NCBI RefSeq assembly: GCF_029227915.1
Contig: NC_079883.1
Span: forward strand, 9,424,001-9,488,000
DNA length: 64,000 nt
Origin: Hydractinia symbiolongicarpus
Lineage: Eukaryota; Cnidaria; Hydrozoa; Anthoathecata; Hydractiniidae
Reading direction: 5' to 3'
Shown here: positions 40,038-53,648 of the stretch, piece by piece
How the letters are laid out: each line of letters begins with the position of its first letter
How positions within the stretch are numbered: position 1 is the first letter of the stretch
The notes under the pieces: generated by a model
What the model saw: only the letters and a program-made list of their open reading frames with translations
Told to the model about the DNA's origin: nothing
Databases searched by the model: none
Translations under genes and position numbers: made by a program

Positions 40038-40616
40038 TTTTAATGTTTTCTTACAACAATCCAACGATAAACGATGCTTGTTATCACAGTAGAAGTATAC
40101 TAAACATTACCGTGTAAATGAGATATAATTTAAGACGGTGCGAAGTATGCGGACGTAAAAGTACCACTCCCGGGAATTGATTTGGCGCGAAAACAGAAAT
40201 GTGTGTTTCTGTACATCGTATAATGTCCGTTTTGGGTGCCGCGACTATGCGAAAGCATGTTAATTTTTATTTGTAGCACGACGCAATAGTCTGAAAGAGA
40301 AGCTGCTGGAGTTTGAGGTCTTCAGCATTACATCTACTCTGTTAATTTGGGCTTCTTCCGCGCCCGTGTTAGGATTTTCATAAAGCGTTCTTTGGTTTGC
40401 GTTGCGTATGTCGGCCTACATCATCGACACGGCCTGTTTCCGGCTATTAGGAGCAATTCATATATTGGGCACTGCGTTTCGACTTTTTTATTAGACCACA
40501 GTAAAAAAATTCACTCACAGAAGTCCCTTTCTTTCATGGCTACAAACACGAAGAATTCTGTCGTAAGTAAAACGAATGCGCAAGCCAAAATAACGATGGG
40601 GCGAAGTCATAAGCAT

Positions 40617-40689
40617 GGCCCTGTGGCCCAATGGATAAGGCATCTGACTACGAATCAGGGGATTCCAGGTTCGACTCCTGGCAGGGTCG
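40617..40689 (+). tRNA. tRNA-Arg (ACG)
   Basis: Identical to 5865. Confidence 0.97.
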
Positions 40690-41011
40690 CACTGTCGCAT
40701 TTCGGCTGCATGGTCTACTGTGTAACGCGCGCGCACGTTCTGGCGTAATGCGTTGATAAACGGAATGTACGCAGTCATATTGGAAAGTAATATCACGCAC
40801 TTAGTATCGTCGCCTTTGTTAGCATTCATGTAAGTTACCATCCACTCGCTACAGTCGCTCTCCATCCTACGGCTAAATCAACAGCCGTGATTTTTACTAT
40901 GTCGCCGTCCATCCGTACGCGGTGACAGTTGTAAGCTTTACAGTAACGTGACATGCTCCACAAGCAGTTACGGTGTGTGGACGATGCCTATCATGGCAAC
41001 GCTTGTTCTTT

Positions 41012-41196
41012 ATCGCTTCTCGGCCTAATGGCTAAGATCAAGTGTAGTATCTGTTCTTATCAGTTTAATATCTGGTAGGCCATTCTCTGAATGGTCAGTA
41101 TATTAATCTGATTTTTGGCCTTGGGTCATGGAGGTGGATTCATTCACGCCGTGACCACGGGTTGCCTTGGTGTTGCACTATTACCGATGGCGGCCC
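41012..41196 (+). ncRNA. U2: U2 snRNA
   Basis: Identical to 6260. Its last 42 bases are repeated in inverse orientation at 41484-41525. Confidence 0.95.
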
Positions 41197-41277
41197 ACAT
41201 AAGCAATAAAAGAATAATAGCAGTCCTCTTTCCGACGGCACTCTGCATAGTCTACGGCGGGAACAAAACGCGTACAC

Positions 41278-41291
41278 CGTCAGGTAAGTAT
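41278..41291 (-). pseudogene. U1: U1 snRNA 5' fragment, inverted
   Basis: The first 14 bases of U1 (ATACTTACCTGACG), including the whole splice-site-pairing end, in minus orientation with more than 200 bases of normal U1 upstream sequence behind them. Nothing of the U1 body remains. Confidence 0.9.
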
Positions 41292-41483
41292 GAGTTGGAA
41301 CTGCACCGTAGCATGAGGGTACCCTTCAAAGTTTGTTAATGCTTGTGGCTTGAGTGTGTTATAAACTGCCGTGTCGCGGGGCATAGGCTGTATTCTCCCC
41401 CAGTGTACGCGTTTTGTTCCCGCCGTAGACTATGCAGAGTGCCGTCGGAAAGAGGACTGCTATTATTCTTTTATTGCTTATGT

Positions 41484-41525
41484 GGGCCGCCATCGGTAAT
41501 AGTGCAACACCAAGGCAACCCGTGG
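41484..41525 (-). pseudogene. U2: U2 snRNA 3' fragment, inverted
   Basis: 42 bases covering stem-loop IV of U2 in minus orientation, from the inverted duplication. Confidence 0.9.
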
Positions 41526-41605
41526 ACAAGGCGTATGCATGGATTATCTATTAGACTTTAAGGTTATAGTTTTGTGAAAAAAACAATGTTTTTTTAAAGA
41601 TGTGT

Positions 41606-41621
41606 GGCTATAAAAATAGCC
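41606..41621 (-). terminator. H2A mRNA 3' stem-loop
   Basis: Identical to 7430. Confidence 0.95.
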
Positions 41622-41643
41622 GTTGTTTTCTGAGTGTAGCGGT

Positions 41644-42024
41644 TTACTTCTTCTGTCCTTTGTCGTTCTTCTTTGGGAGTAAGACAGCTTGAATGTTTGG
41701 CAAAACACCACCAGCTGCAATGGTTACACCGCTCAAAAGTTTGTTTAATTCTTCATCATTACGAACAGCCAATTGTAAATGTCTTGGAATAATCCTAGCT
41801 TTTTTGTTGTCTCTTGCTGCGTTACCAGCCAACTCCAATATCTCAGCAGATAAATATTCCAAGACGGCTGCTAAGTAAACTGGTGCTCCAGATCCAATTC
41901 GGTTAGCATAGTGCCCTCTACGAAGGAATCTATGCACTCTACCGACTGGAAATTGAAGTCCAGCTCTTGAGGATCTTGTCTTGGCTTTAGCCTTAGCTTT
42001 TCCACCTTTTCCACGTCCAGACAT
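41644..42024 (-). CDS. H2A: Histone H2A
   Basis: Protein identical to 7468. Confidence 0.99.
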   Translation of the reverse strand: MSGRGKGGKAKAKAKTRSSRAGLQFPVGRVHRFLRRGHYANRIGSGAPVYLAAVLEYLSAEILELAGNAARDNKKARIIPRHLQLAVRNDEELNKLLSGVTIAAGGVLPNIQAVLLPKKNDKGQKK

Positions 42025-42308
42025 AACTGCGATTTGATTTGTAAGTTAATACAAAAACGTACGAATATTTAACGTAAGTGTTAACGAAATAAACTTTACT
42101 CGTTTTTTCATCATAAAAATAGGATCGAAATCATGTTTTTTTAACCAATCATAATTAAGTATTAAACAAAAGATTTTTTTTTTAACCAATTAAATTGCGT
42201 ATCGGCGTTTTCGGATCGAATTCGATCCGATTTTTTTACTTATAAACAAAAAGTTTTGACTTGCAGTTTAATGCTTATTTACAAGTTAAGTAGCAAAAAT
42301 TTTTAACC
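42025..42308. promoter_or_regulatory. Divergent H2A/H2B promoter
   Basis: Same elements as 7849; palindrome at 42211-42230. Confidence 0.75.
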
Positions 42309-42713
42309 ATGTCTGACGCAGCAGCTAAAGGAGGAAAACAGGCACCTAAAGTAGCCAAGAAAGGTGAAAAAAGAGCCGGCAAAAAAGGAGGAAAGATTGG
42401 TGGAACTGGTGAAAAGAAACGCAAGAGAAAGAGAAAGGAAAGTTATGCTATTTACATCTACAATGTTTTGAAACAAGTTCACCCAGATGTCGGAGTTTCA
42501 AGCAAAGCTATGAGCATCATGAACTCATTTGTCAACGACATCTTTGAGCGCATTGCTTCCGAAGCTTCGCGTTTGGCTCTTCAAAACAAAAAGTCGACCA
42601 TCTCTTCTCGTGAAATTCAAACCGCAGTACGTCTTCTCTTGCCTGGAGAACTTGCAAAACACGCAGTCAGTGAAGGAACAAAAGCCGTCACAAAATACAC
42701 AAGCAGCAAGTAA
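42309..42713 (+). CDS. H2B: Histone H2B
   Basis: Protein identical to 8133. Confidence 0.99.
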   Translation: MSDAAAKGGKQAPKVAKKGEKRAGKKGGKIGGTGEKKRKRKRKESYAIYIYNVLKQVHPDVGVSSKAMSIMNSFVNDIFERIASEASRLALQNKKSTISSREIQTAVRLLLPGELAKHAVSEGTKAVTKYTSSK

Positions 42714-42736
42714 ACCAACGTCTACCAAACACAAAC

Positions 42737-42752
42737 GGTCTTTTTTAAGACC
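42737..42752 (+). terminator. H2B mRNA 3' stem-loop
   Basis: Identical to 8561. Confidence 0.95.
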
Positions 42753-43135
42753 ACACATCTTTAAAAAAACATTTACTTGGCGTCACTACAAGTTAACCGA
42801 AGTTAATAAAACTTCTAAATAATGTGCTTAAGAACACTAGCCTACATTTAAAATACTTCCCCATGTGTGTGTGTGGATTAGCTTCACTTTTCATACGTAT
42901 TATTAGCTGTACTTGCAGAAAAGACAAGTACATTGATCCATGTTATTGCTTACATTTAACTTAACCCAGCTTTTCACGGAAACACTCCCAGGCAAATTAA
43001 CCCTACAAAGTATTTCTAAATTTTTTTTGTGTCATATATGACATAGTATCGTATAGCAATAAATGTAACTGTGACAAGACTTTACACATTGTGTAATTTG
43101 GAAGCGTGCACAAAGTAATGTTTTAAAAGATTTGT

Positions 43136-43151
43136 GGCTATAAAAATAGCC
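43136..43151 (-). terminator. H4 mRNA 3' stem-loop
   Basis: Identical to 8960. Confidence 0.95.
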
Positions 43152-43175
43152 GTTTTTGTTGAGCAATGACAACGC

Positions 43176-44424
<1,249 letters not shown>

Positions 44425-44445
44425 GCATCTTACCAAACAAAAAAC

Positions 44446-44461
44446 GGCTATTTTTATAGCC
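44446..44461 (+). terminator. H3 mRNA 3' stem-loop
   Basis: Identical to 4394. Confidence 0.95.
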
Positions 44462-44737
44462 ACACATCCATAAAAAATATTACGGCTAGCTTTTTATATC
44501 AAACTTTGTTCTGCTTTCTGTTTAAATTTTATGCTACATAAAAATTTTATGCTACATAAAGTTTGACAATGTTAAAAATATGAAGGGCAAGAAAAGTAAA
44601 AGCAAGAAAATAAGAAATTTAAAAACGAAAATACTTAAACTTAGGGAATCTAATCTTAAAATTACTCTTTTTTAACTGTTTAAGTGACTTAAACAAGTTT
44701 AACTTTGTACCAAGATAATGTTTTTTTGTAAATGTGT

Positions 44738-44753
44738 GGCTATAAAAATAGCC
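44738..44753 (-). terminator. H1 mRNA 3' stem-loop
   Basis: Identical to 4686. Confidence 0.95.
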
Positions 44754-44785
44754 GTTTGTTAATGTAATAGCCAGATACACACAAA

Positions 44786-45337
44786 TTATTTTTTTGCGGT
44801 CTTCTTTGCTGCCTTTTTGGGAGTCTTTTTGACCTTCTTTGCTGCAGGTTTTTTAGCAACAGGCTTCTTTGTGGGTTTCTTAGCTGCTGGTTTCTTAGCC
44901 GAGGCTTTCTTTGTGGCAGGCTTCTTTGCTGCTTTCTTTGGCGTGCTCTTCTTTGCTGGCTTCTTTTTTGGTGTACTTTTCTTTGCAGTAGGCTTCTTTG
45001 CCGTTGGCTTTTTTGCTGCGGCCTTTTTCTTAGGTTTTTCTTTTTTTACCTGACCTAGCTTGAATGATCCAGAAGCACCAGTGCCTTTAGTTTGAATCAA
45101 ATCGCCTGATGTTACTCCTCGTTTAAGAGCCATTTTCAGATGATGATCTGAGTTTTCAGCAACTTTGTAATTTGCATGAATATATTTTGTAATAGCTTGG
45201 CGAGATGAACCACCGCGTTCCTTTAGGGTAGCGATAGCAGCCTTGATCATGTCCACATATTTAGGGTGATCAGCTGTCTTCTTTGCAGCAGGTTTCTTCT
45301 TGGGTGCGATTTTCTTTGGAGAAGCTGCTTCACTCAT
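44786..45337 (-). CDS. H1: Linker histone H1
   Basis: 183-residue long-tail allele, identical to 4734. Confidence 0.98.
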   Translation of the reverse strand: MSEAASPKKIAPKKKPAAKKTADHPKYVDMIKAAIATLKERGGSSRQAITKYIHANYKVAENSDHHLKMALKRGVTSGDLIQTKGTGASGSFKLGQVKKEKPKKKAAAKKPTAKKPTAKKSTPKKKPAKKSTPKKAAKKPATKKASAKKPAAKKPTKKPVAKKPAAKKVKKTPKKAAKKTAKK

Positions 45338-45916
45338 TTTTAATGTTTTCTTACAACAATCCAACGATAAACGATGCTTGTTATCACAGTAGAAGTATAC
45401 TAAACATTACCGTGTAAATGAGATATAATTTAAGACGGTGCGAAGTATGCGGACGTAAAAGTACCACTCCCGGGAATTGATTTGGCGCGAAAACAGAAAT
45501 GTGTGTTTCTGTACATCGTATAATGTCCGTTTTGGGTGCCGCGACTATGCGAAAGCATGTTAATTTTTATTTGTAGCACGACGCAATAGTCTGAAAGAGA
45601 AGCTGCTGGAGTTTGAGGTCTTCAGCATTACATCTACTCTGTTAATTTGGGCTTCTTCCGCGCCCGTGTTAGGATTTTCATAAAGCGTTCTTTGGTTTGC
45701 GTTGCGTATGTCGGCCTACATCATCGACACGGCCTGTTTCCGGCTATTAGGAGCAATTCATATATTGGGCACTGCGTTTCGACTTTTTTATTAGACCACA
45801 GTAAAAAAATTCACTCACAGAAGTCCCTTTCTTTCATGGCTACAAACACGAAGAATTCTGTCGTAAGTAAAACGAATGCGCAAGCCAAAATAACGATGGG
45901 GCGAAGTCATAAGCAT

Positions 45917-45989
45917 GGCCTTGTGGCCCAATGGATAAGGCATCTGACTACGAATCAGGGGATTCCAGGTTCGACTCCTGGCAGGGTCG
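45917..45989 (+). tRNA. tRNA-Arg (ACG), acceptor variant
   Basis: As 5865 except C>T at 45921, tRNA position 5; the 5-68 pair becomes a U-G wobble. Internal promoter boxes are intact, so it is probably functional. Confidence 0.95.
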
Positions 45990-46311
45990 CACTGTCGCAT
46001 TTCGGCTGCATGGTCTACTGTGTAACGCGCGCGCACGTTCTGGCGTAATGCGTTGATAAACGGAATGTACGCAGTCATATTGGAAAGTAATATCACGCAC
46101 TTAGTATCGTCGCCTTTGTTAGCATTCATGTAAGTTACCATCCACTCGCTACAGTCGCTCTCCATCCTACGGCTAAATCAACAGCCGTGATTTTTACTAT
46201 GTCGCCGTCCATCCGTACGCGGTGACAGTTGTAAGCTTTACAGTAACGTGACATGCTCCACAAGCAGTTACGGTGTGTGGACGATGCCTATCATGGCAAC
46301 GCTTGTTCTTT

Positions 46312-46496
46312 ATCGCTTCTCGGCCTAATGGCTAAGATCAAGTGTAGTATCTGTTCTTATCAGTTTAATATCTGGTAGGCCATTCTCTGAATGGTCAGTA
46401 TATTAATCTGATTTTTGGCCTTGGGTCATGGAGGTGGATTCATTCACGCCGTGACCACGGGTTGCCTTGGTGTTGCACTATTACCGATGGCGGCCC
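46312..46496 (+). ncRNA. U2: U2 snRNA
   Basis: Identical to 6260. Confidence 0.96.
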
Positions 46497-46688
46497 ACAT
46501 AAGCAATAAAAGAATAATAGCAGTCCTCTTTCCGACGGCACTCTGCATAGTCTACGGCGGGAACAAAACGCGTACACTGGGGGAGAATACAGCCTATGCC
46601 CCGCGACACGGCAGTTTATAACACACTCAAGCCACAAGCATTAACAAACTTTGAAGGGTACCCTCATGCTACGGTGCAGTTCCAACTC

Positions 46689-46853
46689 ATACTTACCTGA
46701 CGGGGAAGTAAAGACTGATCAATGAGGGTTTTCTTCCAGAGTGAGGCTCTTGCATTGCACTACGCTTGGGCTGACCTCTGCGATTACTGCAAACGTCAGT
46801 AACTCGACCGTACAATTTCTGGTAGTGGGGGCCTGCGTCCGCGCTCGCCCCCT
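46689..46853 (+). ncRNA. U1: U1 snRNA
   Basis: Identical to 6637. Confidence 0.96.
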
Positions 46854-47204
46854 CCTTAAGTCAAAATGAATGAGCTTAGAAAAGTTGCGCGGCCAAATGT
46901 CGGTGGTGACTTAAACGCTAAGGTAAAACCTCGCTTGGCTGTTACGAAACGTGATTGCGATATAAGTCCTCGGAAGGCGGCGGAATTTTATTTTATTTGC
47001 CATTCCGTCAGGGTTATTGGATGATCGGCAATAGATCGAGTTTGTATGCATTTGAAAGCTCTTTTTTCTCGTACTATCACCTGAAAATGTCGTAGGAAAA
47101 TGTCATAGGAAACACTTTCAACAACCGCCACGTTCCTTAATTGTTATAACAAGAAATATATCACAGCACCATTGAAATGAAAAGGCAACAAATGAAAATG
47201 AAAA

Positions 47205-47322
47205 GCCTACGACACCGGGAGTTCCCAGGCGGTCCCCCATCCAAGTACTATCCCGGCCCGACGATGCTTAACTTCCGTGATCAGACGAGAACGGGTGTGT
47301 TCATCGTGGTATGGCCGTAGAC
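47205..47322 (-). rRNA. 5S rRNA
   Basis: Identical to 7153. Confidence 0.97.
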
Positions 47323-47481
47323 ATTAGTAGGGGCAAATACGTGCAATTTATTTTGACGTTGTGATCAAATTTTTTTATTTAATTTCTTTGAGTTACTTAG
47401 GACAAGGCGTATGCATGGATTATCTATTAGACTTTAAGGTTATAGTTTTGTGAAAAAAACAATGTTTTTTTAAAGATGTGT

Positions 47482-47497
47482 GGCTATAAAAATAGCC
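47482..47497 (-). terminator. H2A 3' stem-loop (behind truncated H2A)
   Basis: Identical to 7430. Confidence 0.93.
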
Positions 47498-47519
47498 GTT
47501 GTTTTCTGAGTGTAGCGGT

Positions 47520-47774
47520 TTACTTCTTCTGTCCTTTGTCGTTCTTCTTTGGGAGTAAGACAGCTTGAATGTTTGGCAAAACACCACCAGCTGCAATGGT
47601 TACACCGCTCAAAAGTTTGTTTAATTCTTCATCATTACGAACAGCCAATTGTAAATGTCTTGGAATAATCCTAGCTTTTTTGTTGTCTCTTGCTGCGTTA
47701 CCAGCCAACTCCAATATCTCAGCAGATAAATATTCCAAGACGGCTGCTAAGTAAACTGGTGCTCCAGATCCAAT
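47520..47774 (-). pseudogene. H2A: Histone H2A, 5' truncated
   Basis: Residues 43-126 of H2A (from IGSGAPVYL) remain; promoter, start codon, N-tail and first helix are gone. The open frame continues upstream through the antisense strand of H2B to an in-frame ATG at 47888, but that stretch has no resemblance to H2A. Junction with H2B has 2 bp (AT) of shared sequence. Confidence 0.93.
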
Positions 47775-48177
47775 GTCTGACGCAGCAGCTAAAGGAGGAA
47801 AACAGGCACCTAAAGTAGCCAAGAAAGGTGAAAAAAGAGCCGGCAAAAAAGGAGGAAAGATTGGTGGAACTGGTGAAAAGAAACGCAAGAGAAAGAGAAA
47901 GGAAAGTTATGCTATTTACATCTACAATGTTTTGAAACAAGTTCACCCAGATGTCGGAGTTTCAAGCAAAGCTATGAGCATCATGAACTCATTTGTCAAC
48001 GACATCTTTGAGCGCATTGCTTCCGAAGCTTCGCGTTTGGCTCTTCAAAACAAAAAGTCGACCATCTCTTCTCGTGAAATTCAAACCGCAGTACGTCTTC
48101 TCTTGCCTGGAGAACTTGCAAAACACGCAGTCAGTGAAGGAACAAAAGCCGTCACAAAATACACAAGCAGCAAGTAA
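47773..48177 (+). CDS. H2B: Histone H2B without its promoter
   Basis: Complete 134-residue frame identical to 8133, including the ATG, but leader, TATA, palindrome and CCAAT boxes are deleted and replaced by reversed H2A coding sequence. Probably silent; functionally a pseudogene. Confidence 0.9.
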   Translation: MSDAAAKGGKQAPKVAKKGEKRAGKKGGKIGGTGEKKRKRKRKESYAIYIYNVLKQVHPDVGVSSKAMSIMNSFVNDIFERIASEASRLALQNKKSTISSREIQTAVRLLLPGELAKHAVSEGTKAVTKYTSSK

Positions 48178-48200
48178 ACCAACGTCTACCAAACACAAAC

Positions 48201-48216
48201 GGTCTTTTTTAAGACC
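48201..48216 (+). terminator. H2B mRNA 3' stem-loop
   Basis: Identical to 8561. Confidence 0.95.
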
Positions 48217-48599
48217 ACACATCTTTAAAAAAACATTTACTTGGCGTCACTACAAGTTAACCGAAGTTAATAAAACTTCTAAATAATGTGCTTAAGAACA
48301 CTAGCCTACATTTAAAATACTTCCCCATGTGTGTGTGTGGATTAGCTTCACTTTTCATACGTATTATTAGCTGTACTTGCAGAAAAGACAAGTACATTGA
48401 TCCATGTTATTGCTTACATTTAACTTAACCCAGCTTTTCACGGAAACACTCCCAGGCAAATTAACCCTACAAAGTATTTCTAAATTTTTTTTGTGTCATA
48501 TATGACATAGTATCGTATAGCAATAAATGTAACTGTGACAAGACTTTACACATTGTGTAATTTGGAAGCGTGCACAAAGTAATGTTTTAAAAGATTTGT

Positions 48600-48615
48600 G
48601 GCTATAAAAATAGCC
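48600..48615 (-). terminator. H4 mRNA 3' stem-loop
   Basis: Identical to 8960. Confidence 0.95.
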
Positions 48616-48639
48616 GTTTTTGTTGAGCAATGACAACGC

Positions 48640-49888
<1,249 letters not shown>

Positions 49889-49909
49889 GCATCTTACCAA
49901 ACAAAAAAC

Positions 49910-49925
49910 GGCTATTTTTATAGCC
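49910..49925 (+). terminator. H3 mRNA 3' stem-loop
   Basis: Identical to 4394. Confidence 0.95.
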
Positions 49926-50201
49926 ACACATCCATAAAAAATATTACGGCTAGCTTTTTATATCAAACTTTGTTCTGCTTTCTGTTTAAATTTTATGCTA
50001 CATAAAAATTTTATGCTACATAAAGTTTGACAATGTTAAAAATATGAAGGGCAAGAAAAGTAAAAGCAAGAAAATAAGAAATTTAAAAACGAAAATACTT
50101 AAACTTAGGGAATCTAATCTTAAAATTACTCTTTTTTAACTGTTTAAGTGACTTAAACAAGTTTAACTTTGTACCAAGATAATGTTTTTTTGTAAATGTG
50201 T

Positions 50202-50217
50202 GGCTATAAAAATAGCC
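50202..50217 (-). terminator. H1 mRNA 3' stem-loop
   Basis: Identical to 4686. Confidence 0.95.
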
Positions 50218-50249
50218 GTTTGTTAATGTAATAGCCAGATACACACAAA

Positions 50250-50801
50250 TTATTTTTTTGCGGTCTTCTTTGCTGCCTTTTTGGGAGTCTTTTTGACCTT
50301 CTTTGCTGCAGGTTTTTTAGCAACAGGCTTCTTTGTGGGTTTCTTAGCTGCTGGTTTCTTAGCCGAGGCTTTCTTTGTGGCAGGCTTCTTTGCTGCTTTC
50401 TTTGGCGTGCTCTTCTTTGCTGGCTTCTTTTTTGGTGTACTTTTCTTTGCAGTAGGCTTCTTTGCCGTTGGCTTTTTTGCTGCGGCCTTTTTCTTAGGTT
50501 TTTCTTTTTTTACCTGACCTAGCTTGAATGATCCAGAAGCACCAGTGCCTTTAGTTTGAATCAAATCGCCTGATGTTACTCCTCGTTTAAGAGCCATTTT
50601 CAGATGATGATCTGAGTTTTCAGCAACTTTGTAATTTGCATGAATATATTTTGTAATAGCTTGGCGAGATGAACCACCGCGTTCCTTTAGGGTAGCGATA
50701 GCAGCCTTGATCATGTCCACATATTTAGGGTGATCAGCTGTCTTCTTTGCAGCAGGTTTCTTCTTGGGTGCGATTTTCTTTGGAGAAGCTGCTTCACTCA
50801 T
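50250..50801 (-). CDS. H1: Linker histone H1
   Basis: 183-residue long-tail allele, identical to 4734. Confidence 0.98.
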   Translation of the reverse strand: MSEAASPKKIAPKKKPAAKKTADHPKYVDMIKAAIATLKERGGSSRQAITKYIHANYKVAENSDHHLKMALKRGVTSGDLIQTKGTGASGSFKLGQVKKEKPKKKAAAKKPTAKKPTAKKSTPKKKPAKKSTPKKAAKKPATKKASAKKPAAKKPTKKPVAKKPAAKKVKKTPKKAAKKTAKK

Positions 50802-51380
50802 TTTTAATGTTTTCTTACAACAATCCAACGATAAACGATGCTTGTTATCACAGTAGAAGTATACTAAACATTACCGTGTAAATGAGATATAATTTAAGAC
50901 GGTGCGAAGTATGCGGACGTAAAAGTACCACTCCCGGGAATTGATTTGGCGCGAAAACAGAAATGTGTGTTTCTGTACATCGTATAATGTCCGTTTTGGG
51001 TGCCGCGACTATGCGAAAGCATGTTAATTTTTATTTGTAGCACGACGCAATAGTCTGAAAGAGAAGCTGCTGGAGTTTGAGGTCTTCAGCATTACATCTA
51101 CTCTGTTAATTTGGGCTTCTTCCGCGCCCGTGTTAGGATTTTCATAAAGCGTTCTTTGGTTTGCGTTGCGTATGTCGGCCTACATCATCGACACGGCCTG
51201 TTTCCGGCTATTAGGAGCAATTCATATATTGGGCACTGCGTTTCGACTTTTTTATTAGACCACAGTAAAAAAATTCACTCACAGAAGTCCCTTTCTTTCA
51301 TGGCTACAAACACGAAGAATTCTGTCGTAAGTAAAACGAATGCGCAAGCCAAAATAACGATGGGGCGAAGTCATAAGCAT

Positions 51381-51453
51381 GGCCCTGTGGCCCAATGGAT
51401 AAGGCATCTGACTACGAATCAGGGGATTCCAGGTTCGACTCCTGGCAGGGTCG
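51381..51453 (+). tRNA. tRNA-Arg (ACG)
   Basis: Identical to 5865. Confidence 0.97.
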
Positions 51454-51775
51454 CACTGTCGCATTTCGGCTGCATGGTCTACTGTGTAACGCGCGCGCAC
51501 GTTCTGGCGTAATGCGTTGATAAACGGAATGTACGCAGTCATATTGGAAAGTAATATCACGCACTTAGTATCGTCGCCTTTGTTAGCATTCATGTAAGTT
51601 ACCATCCACTCGCTACAGTCGCTCTCCATCCTACGGCTAAATCAACAGCCGTGATTTTTACTATGTCGCCGTCCATCCGTACGCGGTGACAGTTGTAAGC
51701 TTTACAGTAACGTGACATGCTCCACAAGCAGTTACGGTGTGTGGACGATGCCTATCATGGCAACGCTTGTTCTTT

Positions 51776-51960
51776 ATCGCTTCTCGGCCTAATGGCTAAG
51801 ATCAAGTGTAGTATCTGTTCTTATCAGTTTAATATCTGGTAGGCCATTCTCTGAATGGTCAGTATATTAATCTGATTTTTGGCCTTGGGTCATGGAGGTG
51901 GATTCATTCACGCCGTGACCACGGGTTGCCTTGGTGTTGCACTATTACCGATGGCGGCCC
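51776..51960 (+). ncRNA. U2: U2 snRNA
   Basis: Identical to 6260. Confidence 0.96.
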
Positions 51961-52152
51961 ACATAAGCAATAAAAGAATAATAGCAGTCCTCTTTCCGAC
52001 GGCACTCTGCATAGTCTACGGCGGGAACAAAACGCGTACACTGGGGGAGAATACAGCCTATGCCCCGCGACACGGCAGTTTATAACACACTCAAGCCACA
52101 AGCATTAACAAACTTTGAAGGGTACCCTCATGCTACGGTGCAGTTCCAACTC

Positions 52153-52317
52153 ATACTTACCTGACGGGGAAGTAAAGACTGATCAATGAGGGTTTTCTTC
52201 CAGAGTGAGGCTCTTGCATTGCACTACGCTTGGGCTGACCTCTGCGATTACTGCAAACGTCAGTAACTCGACCGTACAATTTCTGGTAGTGGGGGCCTGC
52301 GTCCGCGCTCGCCCCCT
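52153..52317 (+). ncRNA. U1: U1 snRNA
   Basis: Identical to 6637. Confidence 0.96.
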
Positions 52318-52668
52318 CCTTAAGTCAAAATGAATGAGCTTAGAAAAGTTGCGCGGCCAAATGTCGGTGGTGACTTAAACGCTAAGGTAAAACCTCGCTT
52401 GGCTGTTACGAAACGTGATTGCGATATAAGTCCTCGGAAGGCGGCGGAATTTTATTTTATTTGCCATTCCGTCAGGGTTATTGGATGATCGGCAATAGAT
52501 CGAGTTTGTATGCATTTGAAAGCTCTTTTTTCTCGTACTATCACCTGAAAATGTCGTAGGAAAATGTCATAGGAAACACTTTCAACAACCGCCACGTTCC
52601 TTAATTGTTATAACAAGAAATATATCACAGCACCATTGAAATGAAAAGGCAACAAATGAAAATGAAAA

Positions 52669-52786
52669 GCCTACGACACCGGGAGTTCCCAGGCGGTCCC
52701 CCATCCAAGTACTATCCCGGCCCGACGATGCTTAACTTCCGTGATCAGACGAGAACGGGTGTGTTCATCGTGGTATGGCCGTAGAC
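52669..52786 (-). rRNA. 5S rRNA
   Basis: Identical to 7153. Confidence 0.97.
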
Positions 52787-52945
52787 ATTAGTAGGGGCAA
52801 ATACGTGCAATTTATTTTGACGTTGTGATCAAATTTTTTTATTTAATTTCTTTGAGTTACTTAGGACAAGGCGTATGCATGGATTATCTATTAGACTTTA
52901 AGGTTATAGTTTTGTGAAAAAAACAATGTTTTTTTAAAGATGTGT

Positions 52946-52961
52946 GGCTATAAAAATAGCC
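52946..52961 (-). terminator. H2A mRNA 3' stem-loop
   Basis: Identical to 7430. Confidence 0.95.
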
Positions 52962-52983
52962 GTTGTTTTCTGAGTGTAGCGGT

Positions 52984-53364
52984 TTACTTCTTCTGTCCTT
53001 TGTCGTTCTTCTTTGGGAGTAAGACAGCTTGAATGTTTGGCAAAACACCACCAGCTGCAATGGTTACACCGCTCAAAAGTTTGTTTAATTCTTCATCATT
53101 ACGAACAGCCAATTGTAAATGTCTTGGAATAATCCTAGCTTTTTTGTTGTCTCTTGCTGCGTTACCAGCCAACTCCAATATCTCAGCAGATAAATATTCC
53201 AAGACGGCTGCTAAGTAAACTGGTGCTCCAGATCCAATTCGGTTAGCATAGTGCCCTCTACGAAGGAATCTATGCACTCTACCGACTGGAAATTGAAGTC
53301 CAGCTCTTGAGGATCTTGTCTTGGCTTTAGCCTTAGCTTTTCCACCTTTTCCACGTCCAGACAT
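52984..53364 (-). CDS. H2A: Histone H2A
   Basis: Protein identical to 7468. Confidence 0.99.
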   Translation of the reverse strand: MSGRGKGGKAKAKAKTRSSRAGLQFPVGRVHRFLRRGHYANRIGSGAPVYLAAVLEYLSAEILELAGNAARDNKKARIIPRHLQLAVRNDEELNKLLSGVTIAAGGVLPNIQAVLLPKKNDKGQKK

Positions 53365-53648
53365 AACTGCGATTTGATTTGTAAGTTAATACAAAAACGT
53401 ACGAATATTTAACGTAAGTGTTAACGAAATAAACTTTACTCGTTTTTTCATCATAAAAATAGGATCGAAATCATGTTTTTTTAACCAATCATAATTAAGT
53501 ATTAAACAAAAGATTTTTTTTTTAACCAATTAAATTGCGTATCGGCGTTTTCGGATCGAATTCGATCCGATTTTTTTACTTATAAACAAAAAGTTTTGAC
53601 TTGCAGTTTAATGCTTATTTACAAGTTAAGTAGCAAAAATTTTTAACC
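53365..53648. promoter_or_regulatory. Divergent H2A/H2B promoter
   Basis: Same elements as 7849; palindrome at 53551-53570. Confidence 0.75.

Larger units (their letters stand above)
41155..41525. repeat. Inverted repeat, 123-bp arms
   Basis: Left arm 41155-41277 (U2 3' end and flank) is exactly mirrored by the right arm 41403-41525. The 125-bp centre (41278-41402) is the rest of the U2-U1 spacer plus the first bases of U1, also inverted. The right edge joins ACAAGGCG of the 5S-H2A spacer. Confidence 0.95.

Noticed and set aside
41343-41561. 72-codon plus-strand frame in R7b
   Set aside because: Created by the inverted copy of the U2-U1 interval; it is the antisense frame seen elsewhere, now flipped.
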